Assembly: GCA_017460085.1 (NCBI GenBank)
Contig: JAFUBQ010000019.1
Coordinates: 1 to 45,000, forward strand
Direction of reading: 5' to 3'
Origin: Alphaproteobacteria bacterium
GTDB taxonomy: Bacteria; Pseudomonadota; Alphaproteobacteria; RF32; CAG-239
DNA length: 45,000 nt
The notes beneath the pieces were generated by a model. That model was not told the origin of the DNA. It saw only the letters and a list, made by a program, of their open reading frames with translations, and ran no database searches. How positions within the stretch are numbered: the stretch's first letter is position 1; each line of letters starts with the position of its first letter. This document shows, in pieces, positions 25,216-33,974 of the stretch. The position numbers and the translations under genes were made by a program.

Positions 25216-26040
25216 TCAATTTCGAATTATATATTGAATATTGTCTTCTGTAGCATTAATAACTTGAATATGCTTGCCGTTGATATCTAAAAACTGTTGT
25301 TCCTTAGAAAACGTCAGCTGAGTTTCGTTACGTCCGTTGCTATAATCCACATAAGTAAAACGCATTAGTCCATCTTGCAAACCAGCATATTTAATTTCAA
25401 ACTGCATTGCAAAATCGGAAACAGATTGCTTGGTGTTGCTATTTTTTACAATACCTAAATCTTTAGGCAAAACCGATGCTTTATCCTTAGAAAGCAAAAA
25501 TTCGCCGCGATAATAGCGACCGATATTGTGCAAAATCTGCCCGTGTTCATCGGCAAGCAACATTCTACCATCACGCTCAGGCTCAAACAGCAAATAATAT
25601 TGCCCGTTAATTTTTACTTCTCCGAGCGGAGTAATAACCTGCCCTTTTTCCAACACAATTTCATCAGTAGAATTATAAATTTTTCCATCTGCACTAATTT
25701 CATAGTGTTCGCCTAAATCCGCAGTGCTAACAGTATAAATTTCATCACTCAGCATAACTTGCTCCACATTAGCCGATATTGCCACATTATGCGGATATTC
25801 TTTCGTATGTTGCACATTATTTTCTACATTAAGCGGTGTCGGATTTGAGCGCTTTTGATAATATGAAATCGGGTATGTTTTAAACGTGCGGATATTATTC
25901 AGCCAATAATTTTCATGGTCCGGAGATGTTAACGAATTTGCCGTATCAATCACTCTGTCGCCAAAGCCGTCGACCGTTTCGGCAAAACCGCCGCACATAA
26001 TAAAAGGTAAAGATATTGCCAGCAAAAATATTTTTTTCAT
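25216..26040 (-). CDS. Exported protein of unknown function
   Basis: 274 residues with a signal peptide (residues 1-20, MKKIFLLAISLPFIMCGGFA). The Cys in it does not sit in a convincing lipobox, as CGGF is followed by AETV. The mature part has repeated beta-rich stretches such as HYEISADGKIYNSTDEIVLE, INGQYYLLFEPERDGRMLL and FTYVDYSNGRNETQLTFS. No family was recognised. It is convergent with the MORN lipoprotein gene. Confidence 0.65.
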   Translation of the reverse strand: MKKIFLLAISLPFIMCGGFAETVDGFGDRVIDTANSLTSPDHENYWLNNIRTFKTYPISYYQKRSNPTPLNVENNVQHTKEYPHNVAISANVEQVMLSDEIYTVSTADLGEHYEISADGKIYNSTDEIVLEKGQVITPLGEVKINGQYYLLFEPERDGRMLLADEHGQILHNIGRYYRGEFLLSKDKASVLPKDLGIVKNSNTKQSVSDFAMQFEIKYAGLQDGLMRFTYVDYSNGRNETQLTFSKEQQFLDINGKHIQVINATEDNIQYIIRN

Positions 26041-26127
26041 TGTAAGCTCTTTTTAATTGTTTTAATGTATATACAATTAAAAAATAAATCAATTTGGTAA
26101 ATAAAGTTATAACGAAAGTAAGAAAAA

Positions 26128-27006
26128 ATGAATTTAAATTCCGGAACTTGCAAAATAGTAAAATTTTATCCTTGTGAAAATATTGAAAATAATTTGGCTG
26201 AATTTGCCGAAGATTTTTTTGAAGTGGTGTCTATTGACTACACGGAAGACAATTTAGAACAGCTTATCGGCTATATGCGGCAAGATTTTGATGAAAGCAC
26301 ACTGAATGCTGCCGCTGCTGCAAACAATATCAATTTGCCGCCGTATCAAATTGAAACAGTTCATAGAGATAATTGGCTAACGGAAAATGTTATTCAATTT
26401 GCACCTGTTGAAGTAGCCGATTTTTTAATTTATGGTGTTCATGAAAAAAATATTGATACTAATGGAAAAATCGGCATAAAAGTATATGCGGCAACGGCTT
26501 TCGGTTCAGAACACCAAACCACAAAAGGCTGCTTGCAGGCTTTAAGTGAAATTAAACAAAATAATGAGGCGGAAAAAATTTTAGATGTTGGAACTGGCTC
26601 TGGCATATTAGCTATTGCCGGCGCAAAACTTTGGCCGCAAGCAAAAATTGTTGCTGTTGATATTGATGATGAAGCTGTTGCGGTTGCCGCGCAAAATGCG
26701 GCAGATAATGACGTATCAAAGCAAATTGATACCGCATATAGTGATGGCTATACGGCAGAACTTGTGCAGAAAAATGCACCTTATGACCTCATTTTTGCCA
26801 ATATATTAGCGCGCCCGCTGATTGAAATGGCTCCGCAAATGGCAGATGCCTTGAAAAACGGCAGTCATGCCATTATCTCCGGATTTATTGAAGAACAAAC
26901 AGATTGGGTATTACCAGCACACGAAAAATATGGCTTAAAATTAAAAAAACTTTATCAGCTGGATAATTGGTGCACGGCAATATTGGAGAAAACAGATGCA
27001 CATTAA
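26128..27006 (+). CDS. prmA: Ribosomal protein L11 methyltransferase
   Basis: 292 residues. It trimethylates ribosomal protein L11 using S-adenosylmethionine. The N-terminal domain is diverged; the methyltransferase domain has the SAM motif ILDVGTGSGILAIAGAK near 150-166, VAVDIDDEAV, and the NILARPL active-site box. It overlaps the following aminopeptidase gene by 11 bases, so the two are co-translated. Confidence 0.93.
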   Translation: MNLNSGTCKIVKFYPCENIENNLAEFAEDFFEVVSIDYTEDNLEQLIGYMRQDFDESTLNAAAAANNINLPPYQIETVHRDNWLTENVIQFAPVEVADFLIYGVHEKNIDTNGKIGIKVYAATAFGSEHQTTKGCLQALSEIKQNNEAEKILDVGTGSGILAIAGAKLWPQAKIVAVDIDDEAVAVAAQNAADNDVSKQIDTAYSDGYTAELVQKNAPYDLIFANILARPLIEMAPQMADALKNGSHAIISGFIEEQTDWVLPAHEKYGLKLKKLYQLDNWCTAILEKTDAH

Positions 27007-28663
27007 AGACATCAAACTTTTTTTGCAGCAAAATGATTTTGATGCATATCTTGTGAGCCACGGCAACCGTTTTATCGGAGAGGAGATTTTAGATAGTGAG
27101 CATAAAATAAAACATTTATGCGGCTTTTCCGGCTCTAACGGTTTACTGATTATTAGTCGAAAAAAATGTTTTTTATTAGTAGATGGTCGCTATGAACTGC
27201 AAGCTCTGATGGAAACAGATGCTTCGCAGATTACAATTATTCATCAAAATCCAACATTGTTAAATGCGGCAGAAATTTTGCGGCAAAATAAGCTGACGAA
27301 TATAGGCTATGATGCTTGGTGTCAAAGTGCCGCAGAAATGAAGGAAGTTGCAGCGCAATATTCTGATTTGCATTTTGCGGACGGCGGTGATTTATTACAA
27401 ATTGACAGTCAGAAACCCATTAAAATTTTGCGGCGTGATATTGCTTATGCCGGTCAAAGCGCTGTTGATAAAATGCGGCTGATAAAGCAGCAATTGCAGC
27501 AACAAAATGCCGATTATTTGCTGTTAACTTCTGCCAGCAGTGTTTCTTGGTTATTCAATATTTATGCCCAAGATTTGCCATATACACCGATTGTGCGAGC
27601 TTATGCTTTAATTGATAATGATGGAAATTTCACACTTTTTGCCGATAATCTGCAAACTGATTTACCGCATGAAAATATGCAAAATTTAATCAGCTTTTTG
27701 CAAAAAAACGGCGCTGAAAAAATTATTTATGATGCCGCAACAACCCCTCAGAAATTAGTATTTCCGCAAATGCAAAATGTGTCTGATATATGCCAAAACC
27801 TCAAAGCAATTAAAAACAAAACCGAGCTTAACGGTATGATAGAGAGCCATATTCGTGACGGCGCGGCGCTAAGCAAACTGTTATTTTGGTTAGAAAAAAA
27901 CAAGCAAAATAAAACAGAATTAGACGTGGTGCAAAAATTGCACGAATTTCGAATTGAGCAAAATTTATTTTTCAGCGAAAGTTTTGCAACCATTGCCGGT
28001 GCCGGAAGCAACGGCGCTGTTGTCCACTATCAGCCGAACAAGCAAACTAATTGCGCATTGGAAGAAAATCAATTATTGCTGCTGGATAGCGGCGGGCAAT
28101 ATTTAGACGGCACCACCGATGTTACGCGCACCATTATTTTAGGAAAACCTCAGAAACAGCAAATTGAACATTTTACCATGGTTTTAAAAGCCCATATTGC
28201 TTTGGCAAACACCGTCTTCAGCGCCGATACAACCGGTGCCGAACTTGATGACATTGCCAGACAGCCGCTTCGGCAAAAAAATATGGACTATAAACATGGC
28301 ACCGGTCATGGTGTGGCTTGCTTCGGCAATGTGCATGAAGGTCCGGTCAGCATTTCATCACGCTGCCAAAAATGTTTTACCGAAAATATGGTCACCTCAA
28401 TTGAGCCGGGGTTTTATTTGGAAAACAAATATGGAATCCGCATTGAAAATTTGTATTATACCCAATCGCAAAAAGACGGACGTTTGCATTTTATTTACCT
28501 AACCAAAGTGCCTATTGATAAAAGGCTGATAGATAAATATATGCTTAGTGCGGATGAGCAAAATTGGCTGAACAAATATCACGCATGTGTTTATACGTCA
28601 TTGCAACAATATATGACAGAAGAAGAAAAGCAGTGGTTAGAAGAGGCCTGCTCTCCGCTCTGA
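26996..28663 (+). CDS. pepP: Xaa-Pro aminopeptidase (M24 family, long form)
   Basis: 555 residues, the long three-domain form. It removes N-terminal residues before proline. Two creatinase-like N-terminal domains precede the M24 metallopeptidase core. The metal ligands are visible as LLDSGGQYLDGTTDVTRT (two Asp), GTGHGVACFGNVHEGP (His), SIEPGFY (Glu) and GIRIENL (Glu). A C-terminal extension of about 60 residues ends the protein. The start overlaps the end of prmA. Confidence 0.93.
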   Translation: MHIKDIKLFLQQNDFDAYLVSHGNRFIGEEILDSEHKIKHLCGFSGSNGLLIISRKKCFLLVDGRYELQALMETDASQITIIHQNPTLLNAAEILRQNKLTNIGYDAWCQSAAEMKEVAAQYSDLHFADGGDLLQIDSQKPIKILRRDIAYAGQSAVDKMRLIKQQLQQQNADYLLLTSASSVSWLFNIYAQDLPYTPIVRAYALIDNDGNFTLFADNLQTDLPHENMQNLISFLQKNGAEKIIYDAATTPQKLVFPQMQNVSDICQNLKAIKNKTELNGMIESHIRDGAALSKLLFWLEKNKQNKTELDVVQKLHEFRIEQNLFFSESFATIAGAGSNGAVVHYQPNKQTNCALEENQLLLLDSGGQYLDGTTDVTRTIILGKPQKQQIEHFTMVLKAHIALANTVFSADTTGAELDDIARQPLRQKNMDYKHGTGHGVACFGNVHEGPVSISSRCQKCFTENMVTSIEPGFYLENKYGIRIENLYYTQSQKDGRLHFIYLTKVPIDKRLIDKYMLSADEQNWLNKYHACVYTSLQQYMTEEEKQWLEEACSPL

Positions 28664-28685
28664 TTTTTAAGAGGGAGAAAAAGTT

Positions 28686-29138
28686 ATGCTCATTAAAAGT
28701 TTTATATATGCCATTATAGGCGCTACGGCATTTTTGAGCGCAGCAAAAGCGCAATATAACGACATTTCCGGCAACAACCCGTATATTCAGCAATATTTGG
28801 AAGAAGATGAAGAAAATTGGAATAAGTCGATTATTTATGTTTTTTACAATAACGGCTCGTGTCATTCTTGTGCCGCAGCCATGGGGCTAATTTATAATAT
28901 CTATGAACAAAACTACAGCGGACAATACAGCTATTTTGAGATTAATTATGCTGACCCCGGAGAATATAATTTTCAGATTGAATATAACTTAACCGAACCT
29001 CTATCTATTGTTTTGGTGCGCATTAATGACGGTATGGCACGCGGTTATTATAAAATTTCCAATCCGCAAGATTGGGTAGCAGACCCGTCTTATTTTGAAC
29101 AAAACATTATTACACAAATCAATAACTTTTTTAATTAA
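28686..29138 (+). CDS. Exported thioredoxin-fold-like protein with a CxxC motif
   Basis: 150 residues. A signal peptide covers residues 1-22 (FIYAIIGATAFLSAAKAQ). After a short acidic segment comes IIYVFYNNGSCHSCAAAMG, where Cys-His-Ser-Cys follows a beta strand as in thioredoxins. A second strand is FEINYAD, and EPLSIVLVRIND could be the cis-Pro strand. The fold assignment is inferred from this pattern only; a periplasmic oxidoreductase role would follow from it. GAGGGAG precedes the ATG. Confidence 0.6.
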   Translation: MLIKSFIYAIIGATAFLSAAKAQYNDISGNNPYIQQYLEEDEENWNKSIIYVFYNNGSCHSCAAAMGLIYNIYEQNYSGQYSYFEINYADPGEYNFQIEYNLTEPLSIVLVRINDGMARGYYKISNPQDWVADPSYFEQNIITQINNFFN

Positions 29139-29234
29139 AAAAAATAAAAATACTCATTTGAAATGAATGGTTTGGCAGGGCAGTTTTGTGTTTTATGCTT
29201 CAGAATGTAAACGCAAAACAACTGAAGAAAAATG

Positions 29235-29263
29235 TTGCAATAAAAGTTTTTTTTGCCTATATT
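29235..29263 (+). promoter_or_regulatory. Promoter of the mtaB-ftsY pair
   Basis: TTGCAA (29235-29240), 17 bp, TATATT (29258-29263). The expected start near 29270 leaves a very short leader before the ATG at 29283. Confidence 0.6.
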
Positions 29264-29282
29264 TGGCGCAGGTGAAAAAGAT

Positions 29283-30317
29283 ATGGTTAAAGTTGTCACA
29301 TTCGGTTGCCGCATTAATGCTTATGAATCTGAAGTTATAAAAGAAAAACTTAAAGATTTTGAAAATTTGATTGTGGTTAATACATGTGCCGTGACGGGTG
29401 AAGCTGAACGGCAATGTCGTCAGGCGATTCGTAAATTAAAACGCGAAAATCCGTTGGCAGATATTATTGTGACCGGCTGCTCGGCACAAATTAACGCCCA
29501 AAAATTGGCAAAAATGCCTGAAGTATCTCTTGTTTTAGGAAATGCGGAAAAAAAGCAAATTGAAAAATATGCCGCAAATTTATGCGCCGCTAAACAACAA
29601 GTGAGCGATATTATGACCGATGAAACATATGATGATTATATTATTACCGGTTTTGAAGGGCGGCAAAAAGCATTTGTGCAAATTCAACAAGGATGTAATC
29701 ACCGCTGCACCTATTGTATTGTGCCTTATGCGCGCGGGCATAACCGCTCGGTTCCGGAAGAATTGGTGATAAAACAAATTGGTTGTTTTCTGAAGTCGGG
29801 ATTTACGGAAATTTGCCTTACAGGTGTTGATATTTGCTCATATCAGCCATCATTTACCGACTTGGTTGAACATATTTTGCAGCAAATTCCAGAGTTACCG
29901 GTGCTTAACTTTGGTTCGTTGGATCCGGCGGCGATAGATGATCGGTTTATAAAACTTTTAGAGCAATATCATAATATCGGCAATTATTTTCATTTTTCCA
30001 TTCAATCGGGCGATAATGAAGTTTTGCGCAAAATGGGCAGACGGCATAAGCGCGAAAAAGTGATTGAGCTGTGTCAAAAAATTCGCTCTATACGCTCTGA
30101 TGCGCGTTTTGGTGCTGATTTTATCTGCGGTTTTCCAACGGAAACAGAAAAGGCGTTTCAAAACAGCTGTGCTTTGGTTAAAGATGCCGGATTAAATAAG
30201 CTTCATGTCTTTCCATATTCCGAGCGCACGGGAACTCCGGCGGCAACATGGCAGCAAATACCTATGCAAGAACGGCGAAAACGTGCCGAAATTTTGAGAA
30301 AATTAAGTGAGGAATAA
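29283..30317 (+). CDS. mtaB: tRNA t6A37 methylthiotransferase (MtaB-like), lacking the TRAM domain
   Basis: 344 residues. A radical SAM enzyme of the MiaB/MtaB group that adds a methylthio group to t6A at position 37 of tRNA. The three N-terminal cluster cysteines are in VTFGCRINAYE, NTCAVTGEAE and VTGCSAQ. The radical SAM cluster is in GCNHRCTYCIVPYARG. The protein stops soon after FPYSERTGTPAATW, so the C-terminal TRAM RNA-binding domain of most members (over 400 residues) is missing. The stop TAA overlaps the ftsY ATG by one base, so this is the natural end and not a sequencing break. Confidence 0.88.
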   Translation: MVKVVTFGCRINAYESEVIKEKLKDFENLIVVNTCAVTGEAERQCRQAIRKLKRENPLADIIVTGCSAQINAQKLAKMPEVSLVLGNAEKKQIEKYAANLCAAKQQVSDIMTDETYDDYIITGFEGRQKAFVQIQQGCNHRCTYCIVPYARGHNRSVPEELVIKQIGCFLKSGFTEICLTGVDICSYQPSFTDLVEHILQQIPELPVLNFGSLDPAAIDDRFIKLLEQYHNIGNYFHFSIQSGDNEVLRKMGRRHKREKVIELCQKIRSIRSDARFGADFICGFPTETEKAFQNSCALVKDAGLNKLHVFPYSERTGTPAATWQQIPMQERRKRAEILRKLSEE

Positions 30318-31231
30318 TGTCATTTTTAGAAAAATTAGGGTTTGGCTTAAAAAAATCTTCAGCTAAAATCAGTAGCGGTTTGAAAGATATTTTCAACCAA
30401 AAAAAAATAGATGCCGCCAGCTTGGAAGAGCTAGAAGAAGTGCTTTTAAGCGCTGATTTAGGCGTTTCAGCAACCGCGCATATTATTGCTCGTTTATCGG
30501 AACAAAAAATTGCAAAAAATTCTGATACTACAGATGTTCGGCAACTTCTGCAGCAGCAAATTGAAGAAATTTTGCAGCCTTGCGAGCAGTCATTGGATTT
30601 TTCTGCCTCTGTTAAGCCTTATGTTGTGTTAATGATTGGTGTTAATGGTGCCGGCAAAACCACAACGATTGGAAAGCTGGCGGCCAAACTGAAGGCCGGC
30701 GGCAAACAGGTTTCGCTGATTGCGGCAGATACATTCAGAGCTGCCGCGGTTGAGCAGCTTGAAGCGTGGGCCGGCAAAAATGACGTTCGGGTTTTTAAGG
30801 GACCTGCCGGTTGTGATAGCGCCGGTTTGTGCTATGACGGCTTAAATGCCGCTATTAAAGCCGGTGATGATGTTGTGTTTATAGACACCGCCGGACGGCT
30901 GCAAAACAAAAGCGGTTTGATGGATGAGCTGAAAAAAATTATCAAAGTTATGCAAAAAATTAGGCCGGATGCGCCGAACAGCGTTTTGCTGACAATTGAT
31001 GCCACTACGGGGCAAAACGCTGTGGCGCAGGTGGAAACATTTCGTCAAATTGTCGGCGTTAACGGCCTTATTGTTACCAAGCTTGATGGTTCGGCAAAAG
31101 GGGGCATTGTGGTTGCCATAGCTCAAGAACAAAAATTGCCGATTTATTATATTGGTGTTGGCGAACAAACCGAAGATTTAGATGTTTTCAAGGCTAAGGA
31201 CTATGCCCAAAATTTGCTAGGCATAAATTAA
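30317..31231 (+). CDS. ftsY: Signal recognition particle receptor FtsY
   Basis: 304 residues, the short form without a long acidic N-terminal domain. It is the GTPase that docks SRP-ribosome complexes at the membrane. The N domain covers about 1-90; the NG part has G1 GVNGAGKTTTIGKLA, DTFRAAAVEQL, DTAGRLQ, and TKLDGSAKGG. It starts in the TAATG overlap with mtaB. No clear terminator separates it from the convergent gene at 31264. Confidence 0.96.
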   Translation: MSFLEKLGFGLKKSSAKISSGLKDIFNQKKIDAASLEELEEVLLSADLGVSATAHIIARLSEQKIAKNSDTTDVRQLLQQQIEEILQPCEQSLDFSASVKPYVVLMIGVNGAGKTTTIGKLAAKLKAGGKQVSLIAADTFRAAAVEQLEAWAGKNDVRVFKGPAGCDSAGLCYDGLNAAIKAGDDVVFIDTAGRLQNKSGLMDELKKIIKVMQKIRPDAPNSVLLTIDATTGQNAVAQVETFRQIVGVNGLIVTKLDGSAKGGIVVAIAQEQKLPIYYIGVGEQTEDLDVFKAKDYAQNLLGIN

Positions 31232-31263
31232 AAGTCCTCATTAAAAACGACAAATCTAAAAAT

Positions 31264-32751
31264 TTATTCACCTATAGAAAATCCGCGGCATGTCGGTGTA
31301 TAGCCAACGGCACTGTAATCAACTTTTGCCAAGCCTTTCAGTGCTTCGTCTTTGGCTAATTCCGGATTGCGCTCTAAAACACGGCCGAATGTGCGCGCCA
31401 TTTCTCGCTTTTCAGCATTACTATTGCCGGATTTGCGAATGGCGTGCAGCTGCTCAAAATATTCCGCCTTATCTTCCGGAGTGTTGGTTTGGGAAGCATA
31501 AATTTTGCACATACCAACCAAATGACTCTCCCGTAAATTGGCATTCGTCTGCATTTCTGCTTTCATATGGTCAAACAGTTCATGCTTACGTTCCGGTGCA
31601 AAAGAATCGACCTCTTTTTGTGTGCCTTGGCAGACAACCGGAATATCTTTTTGAAAACCTAGCTGCTCACTTTTAGCTTTGAGTTCTGCGCTTTTATAAT
31701 CAACATAACGTTGAAATTGCGTCTGTTCATCGTTAAGTTTTGTTTTTGCGCTTTCAATTTTTTCTTTTTCTTCTCGTACCTCTGCTTTTAATTGTTCCAT
31801 ATTTTCTGATATTTTTATATTTTCCTTTTTCAACTTCTCATTTTCACGGCGATATTGCGTGATTTTATAATCCTCAACAATTTGCTCAAATTCATCTTTG
31901 GTAAAGTGTTTTGCAATTAAATCCGTATATTTTGTATTTCCTTTATAAGAATCTATAACAGCTTTTGCCACATCTTTAGAATCGGTAAATTCCAAAATTA
32001 AATCTTTCTGTTCTGCCGGAAGTTTGGTAAAATCTTTCTTATTAAATAACTCTTTATTTTCATGTTTAAAAATTTCATATTCAATGCGACGCATCGCACG
32101 TTTGTAGGCATTGGTTTCGAAAACGTTAGTTTCATCTACCCAATCTTGCCAACTACAATTTATCTTAGATTTTTGTTTATCTTGAGGGTAATCGTGAAAT
32201 TCTTTTAATTCCTCGTAACTGTATAATGTTTTGCCATCAGCAATCATATTAAACAATACTTCGCGATATTCATCTCTTATATGCTGATGCCTACGATAAT
32301 CGGCACTTCGTCGTTTATCTATGGAATATTCATAAAACATTTTTATTTCCTCTAAATCAATATCTAAATAAACACCAGAAATAGGCATATATTGATACCC
32401 TAATGCTTCCATTTCGGCAGATAGTAATTTATTGGCACGAACTATTGTCTCATTCTCAGCGAGTGCAACAGTTTTCTGACACCAGTCAACACCATGTTTA
32501 TCTGCAGCTTCTAATAAATCAGATAAAAGTCTTTCTTCTTTCATATAATTTAATGCTATAAAGATACCGGCGTTTTCTTCCATATCTCTTATGTTATCCG
32601 GATTTTTAACATCAAATAATGAATCCAAATATGCAAATTTTTCCGGCATAAATGTTCGGTTATGTAAATTTTCTTTAATCCAATCAACTTTTTTTAATGA
32701 ATCTTTGAATACTGTATAAGCATTATACGGTTCTTCTCTCATCTTCCTCAT
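31264..32751 (-). CDS. Large coiled-coil protein of unknown function
   Basis: 495 residues from an ATG eight bases after AAAGGAG; other in-frame ATGs lie at 32757 and further up. The N-terminal half is helical and charged, with no signal peptide. A long coiled coil is predicted from about residue 310 to 380 by eye (ENEKLKKENIKISENMEQL, AEVREEKEKIESAKTKL). The C-terminal part is also charged. No family was recognised. It starts about 25 bases after the terminator of the structured RNA, with no separate promoter visible, so its expression may depend on read-through of that terminator. Confidence 0.6.
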   Translation of the reverse strand: MRKMREEPYNAYTVFKDSLKKVDWIKENLHNRTFMPEKFAYLDSLFDVKNPDNIRDMEENAGIFIALNYMKEERLLSDLLEAADKHGVDWCQKTVALAENETIVRANKLLSAEMEALGYQYMPISGVYLDIDLEEIKMFYEYSIDKRRSADYRRHQHIRDEYREVLFNMIADGKTLYSYEELKEFHDYPQDKQKSKINCSWQDWVDETNVFETNAYKRAMRRIEYEIFKHENKELFNKKDFTKLPAEQKDLILEFTDSKDVAKAVIDSYKGNTKYTDLIAKHFTKDEFEQIVEDYKITQYRRENEKLKKENIKISENMEQLKAEVREEKEKIESAKTKLNDEQTQFQRYVDYKSAELKAKSEQLGFQKDIPVVCQGTQKEVDSFAPERKHELFDHMKAEMQTNANLRESHLVGMCKIYASQTNTPEDKAEYFEQLHAIRKSGNSNAEKREMARTFGRVLERNPELAKDEALKGLAKVDYSAVGYTPTCRGFSIGE

Positions 32752-32772
32752 CTTCATTACTCCTTTACCCAT

Positions 32773-32804
32773 ATAAAAAAACAAGTCGCTTAATGAAAAG
32801 CGAC
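32773..32804 (-). terminator. Intrinsic terminator of the structured RNA
   Basis: On the minus strand GTCGCTT and AAGCGAC (32785-32804) form a stem with a six-base loop, followed by TTGTTTTTTT. It lies directly upstream of the coiled-coil gene. Confidence 0.85.
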
Positions 32805-33019
32805 CGGTGGTTGGAAACTATCGTTGGAATAGTGCGACATATTGGCCTAAACAGCCATATATTTGTCTAGAATATTTATATGATGTTTTTGTAAAACAGC
32901 TTATTTTGCCGCCCACCGATCATCATATAAAGATAACCATCGGGCTTGCAAAATTTAACGTCTTGCATTGACGCCAACGAGAGGTTTCCACACCTCGGGC
33001 AAGTCTTTTCACCTTGCTT
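32775..33019 (-). ncRNA. Unassigned structured RNA, about 245 nt
   Basis: Bounded by a TTGACA promoter and an intrinsic terminator, with no open frame of note. Local hairpins are visible: GCAAG/CTTGC at the 5' end, GAGGT/ACCTC (32981-32996) and GGCGTC/GACGTT. The 5' segment with GGTGTGGAAAC can also pair with GTTTCCAACCACC near the 3' end (32806-32818), closing the molecule over about 165 bases and competing with the GAGGT hairpin. I could not match it to RNase P RNA, tmRNA, SRP RNA or a known riboswitch by eye. It could be a 6S-like RNA, another regulatory RNA, or an attenuating leader of the coiled-coil gene. Confidence 0.6.
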
Positions 33020-33025
33020 AATTCT

Positions 33026-33054
33026 AACTTAGCAAAAAATATATCTTTTGTCAA
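33026..33054 (-). promoter_or_regulatory. Promoter of the structured RNA
   Basis: On the minus strand TTGACA (33049-33054), 17 bp, TAAGTT (33026-33031), preceded by TGC. The start is expected near 33019, exactly at the first hairpin of the RNA. Confidence 0.7.
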
Positions 33055-33172
33055 GCTGTTTTTTTAATGGTTTTGGTTTTCAAAATTTTACGCCGTAGTG
33101 CTTTTAGCATCATTTTGTAATTTGCAAAAATGACAGAATAACAAAACAGCTCACTGCACTGACTGGAAATTT

Positions 33173-33484
33173 TCAAAATTTTCGATGAATATATCCGCTT
33201 GGAATGGGGGTTGAAATTCCGCGCAAGGCGGCTATTTTTTCAGCTAAACTTTGTTTGTGCGCAGAAATTTTATCTTCTACCGTTATTGGTTCGCTAATGG
33301 TTTTGGGTTGTATAGGGGCTGTATTATCATTCATTAATAATTCTGTGAACGCATTATCGGTCAAATTATCTTCTTCAACAGCAAAAGGGTTATCACCGGT
33401 GAGGCATGCAAGTTTTTTTTGCACAGCCTCATCTATTGATGTTGCCTGATTGCGTAGGGTTTGTTTTAATTCTTTTCTATCCAT
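33173..33484 (-). CDS. Small protein of unknown function, coupled to a TerB-domain gene
   Basis: 103 residues, with no signal peptide or membrane segment. It is hydrophilic, with two helical parts (KELKQTLRNQATSIDEAV and AHKQSLAEKIAALRGIST) joined by an Asn/Asp-rich linker. No family was recognised. Its ATG overlaps the last eight bases of the TerB gene, so the two are translated together and may work together. Confidence 0.6.
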   Translation of the reverse strand: MDRKELKQTLRNQATSIDEAVQKKLACLTGDNPFAVEEDNLTDNAFTELLMNDNTAPIQPKTISEPITVEDKISAHKQSLAEKIAALRGISTPIPSGYIHRKF

Positions 33485-33908
33485 TGTCTTTTTCCAATAT
33501 CAAACGGCCTGTTTTCATCAAAATTAAATTATCTAAAACCCAGCGATTTATTACAATTACCTTTTCATCTTCAATGCCCATTACCCGTGCAACATCAATA
33601 ATAATATCAAGTTCGGCATCATGCAAATCATCGTCTATATTGGCCAGTAAGCACATTTCTTTAATTAGCTCTAATGCGTGTTGACGATTTTTAATTTGCC
33701 TGGCTTCGGTCATGCAGTCAATTGTTGGAGCCATTTTAATAATTTCAACCATAGTGTTGCTACTGAAGCCGTAGCGTGCGGCAATGGCCTTTAAAAACTC
33801 AACTTCTTCAGCTTCAATAGCTCCGTCGGCTTTAATTAATTTGCAAAAAATTTTTAAGAACGCTGTTTTTTCCACGTCTGATAGCGTTTTAATATATTCT
33901 TCGTCCAT
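33477..33908 (-). CDS. TerB-domain protein
   Basis: 143 residues from an ATG six bases after GGAG. The acidic TerB-like helical fold is indicated by FLKIFCKLIKADGAIEAEE followed by FLKAIAARYGFS, and a second pseudo-repeat LANIDDDLHDAELDIIIDVA. The paired acidic Asp-Gly-x-[IL]-x-x-x-E motif is metal-binding in TerB, which belongs to tellurite and chemical stress systems. Stand-alone TerB proteins are common and their role is unclear. It is not next to other ter genes. Confidence 0.75.
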   Translation of the reverse strand: MDEEYIKTLSDVEKTAFLKIFCKLIKADGAIEAEEVEFLKAIAARYGFSSNTMVEIIKMAPTIDCMTEARQIKNRQHALELIKEMCLLANIDDDLHDAELDIIIDVARVMGIEDEKVIVINRWVLDNLILMKTGRLILEKDNG

Positions 33909-33940
33909 ATCAAACTCCATTTTTTTACCAAACTTAAGAC

Positions 33941-33970
33941 AGTTTAGCAAAAATGAAAAAAAATTGTCAA
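33941..33970 (-). promoter_or_regulatory. Promoter of the TerB gene pair
   Basis: On the minus strand TTGACA (33965-33970), 18 bp, TAAACT (33941-33946). The T-run and TGC before the -10 box match the layout of the structured RNA promoter at 33026. Confidence 0.55.
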
Positions 33971-33974
33971 GCTC

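Noticed and set aside
32775..33019. Identification of the structured RNA as tmRNA, RNase P RNA or SRP RNA
   Set aside because: No tag frame or tRNA-like end, no P4 core sequence of RNase P RNA, and no SRP loop sequence could be found by eye.
33477..33908. Tellurite resistance operon
   Set aside because: Only a single TerB-domain gene is present, without other ter genes.
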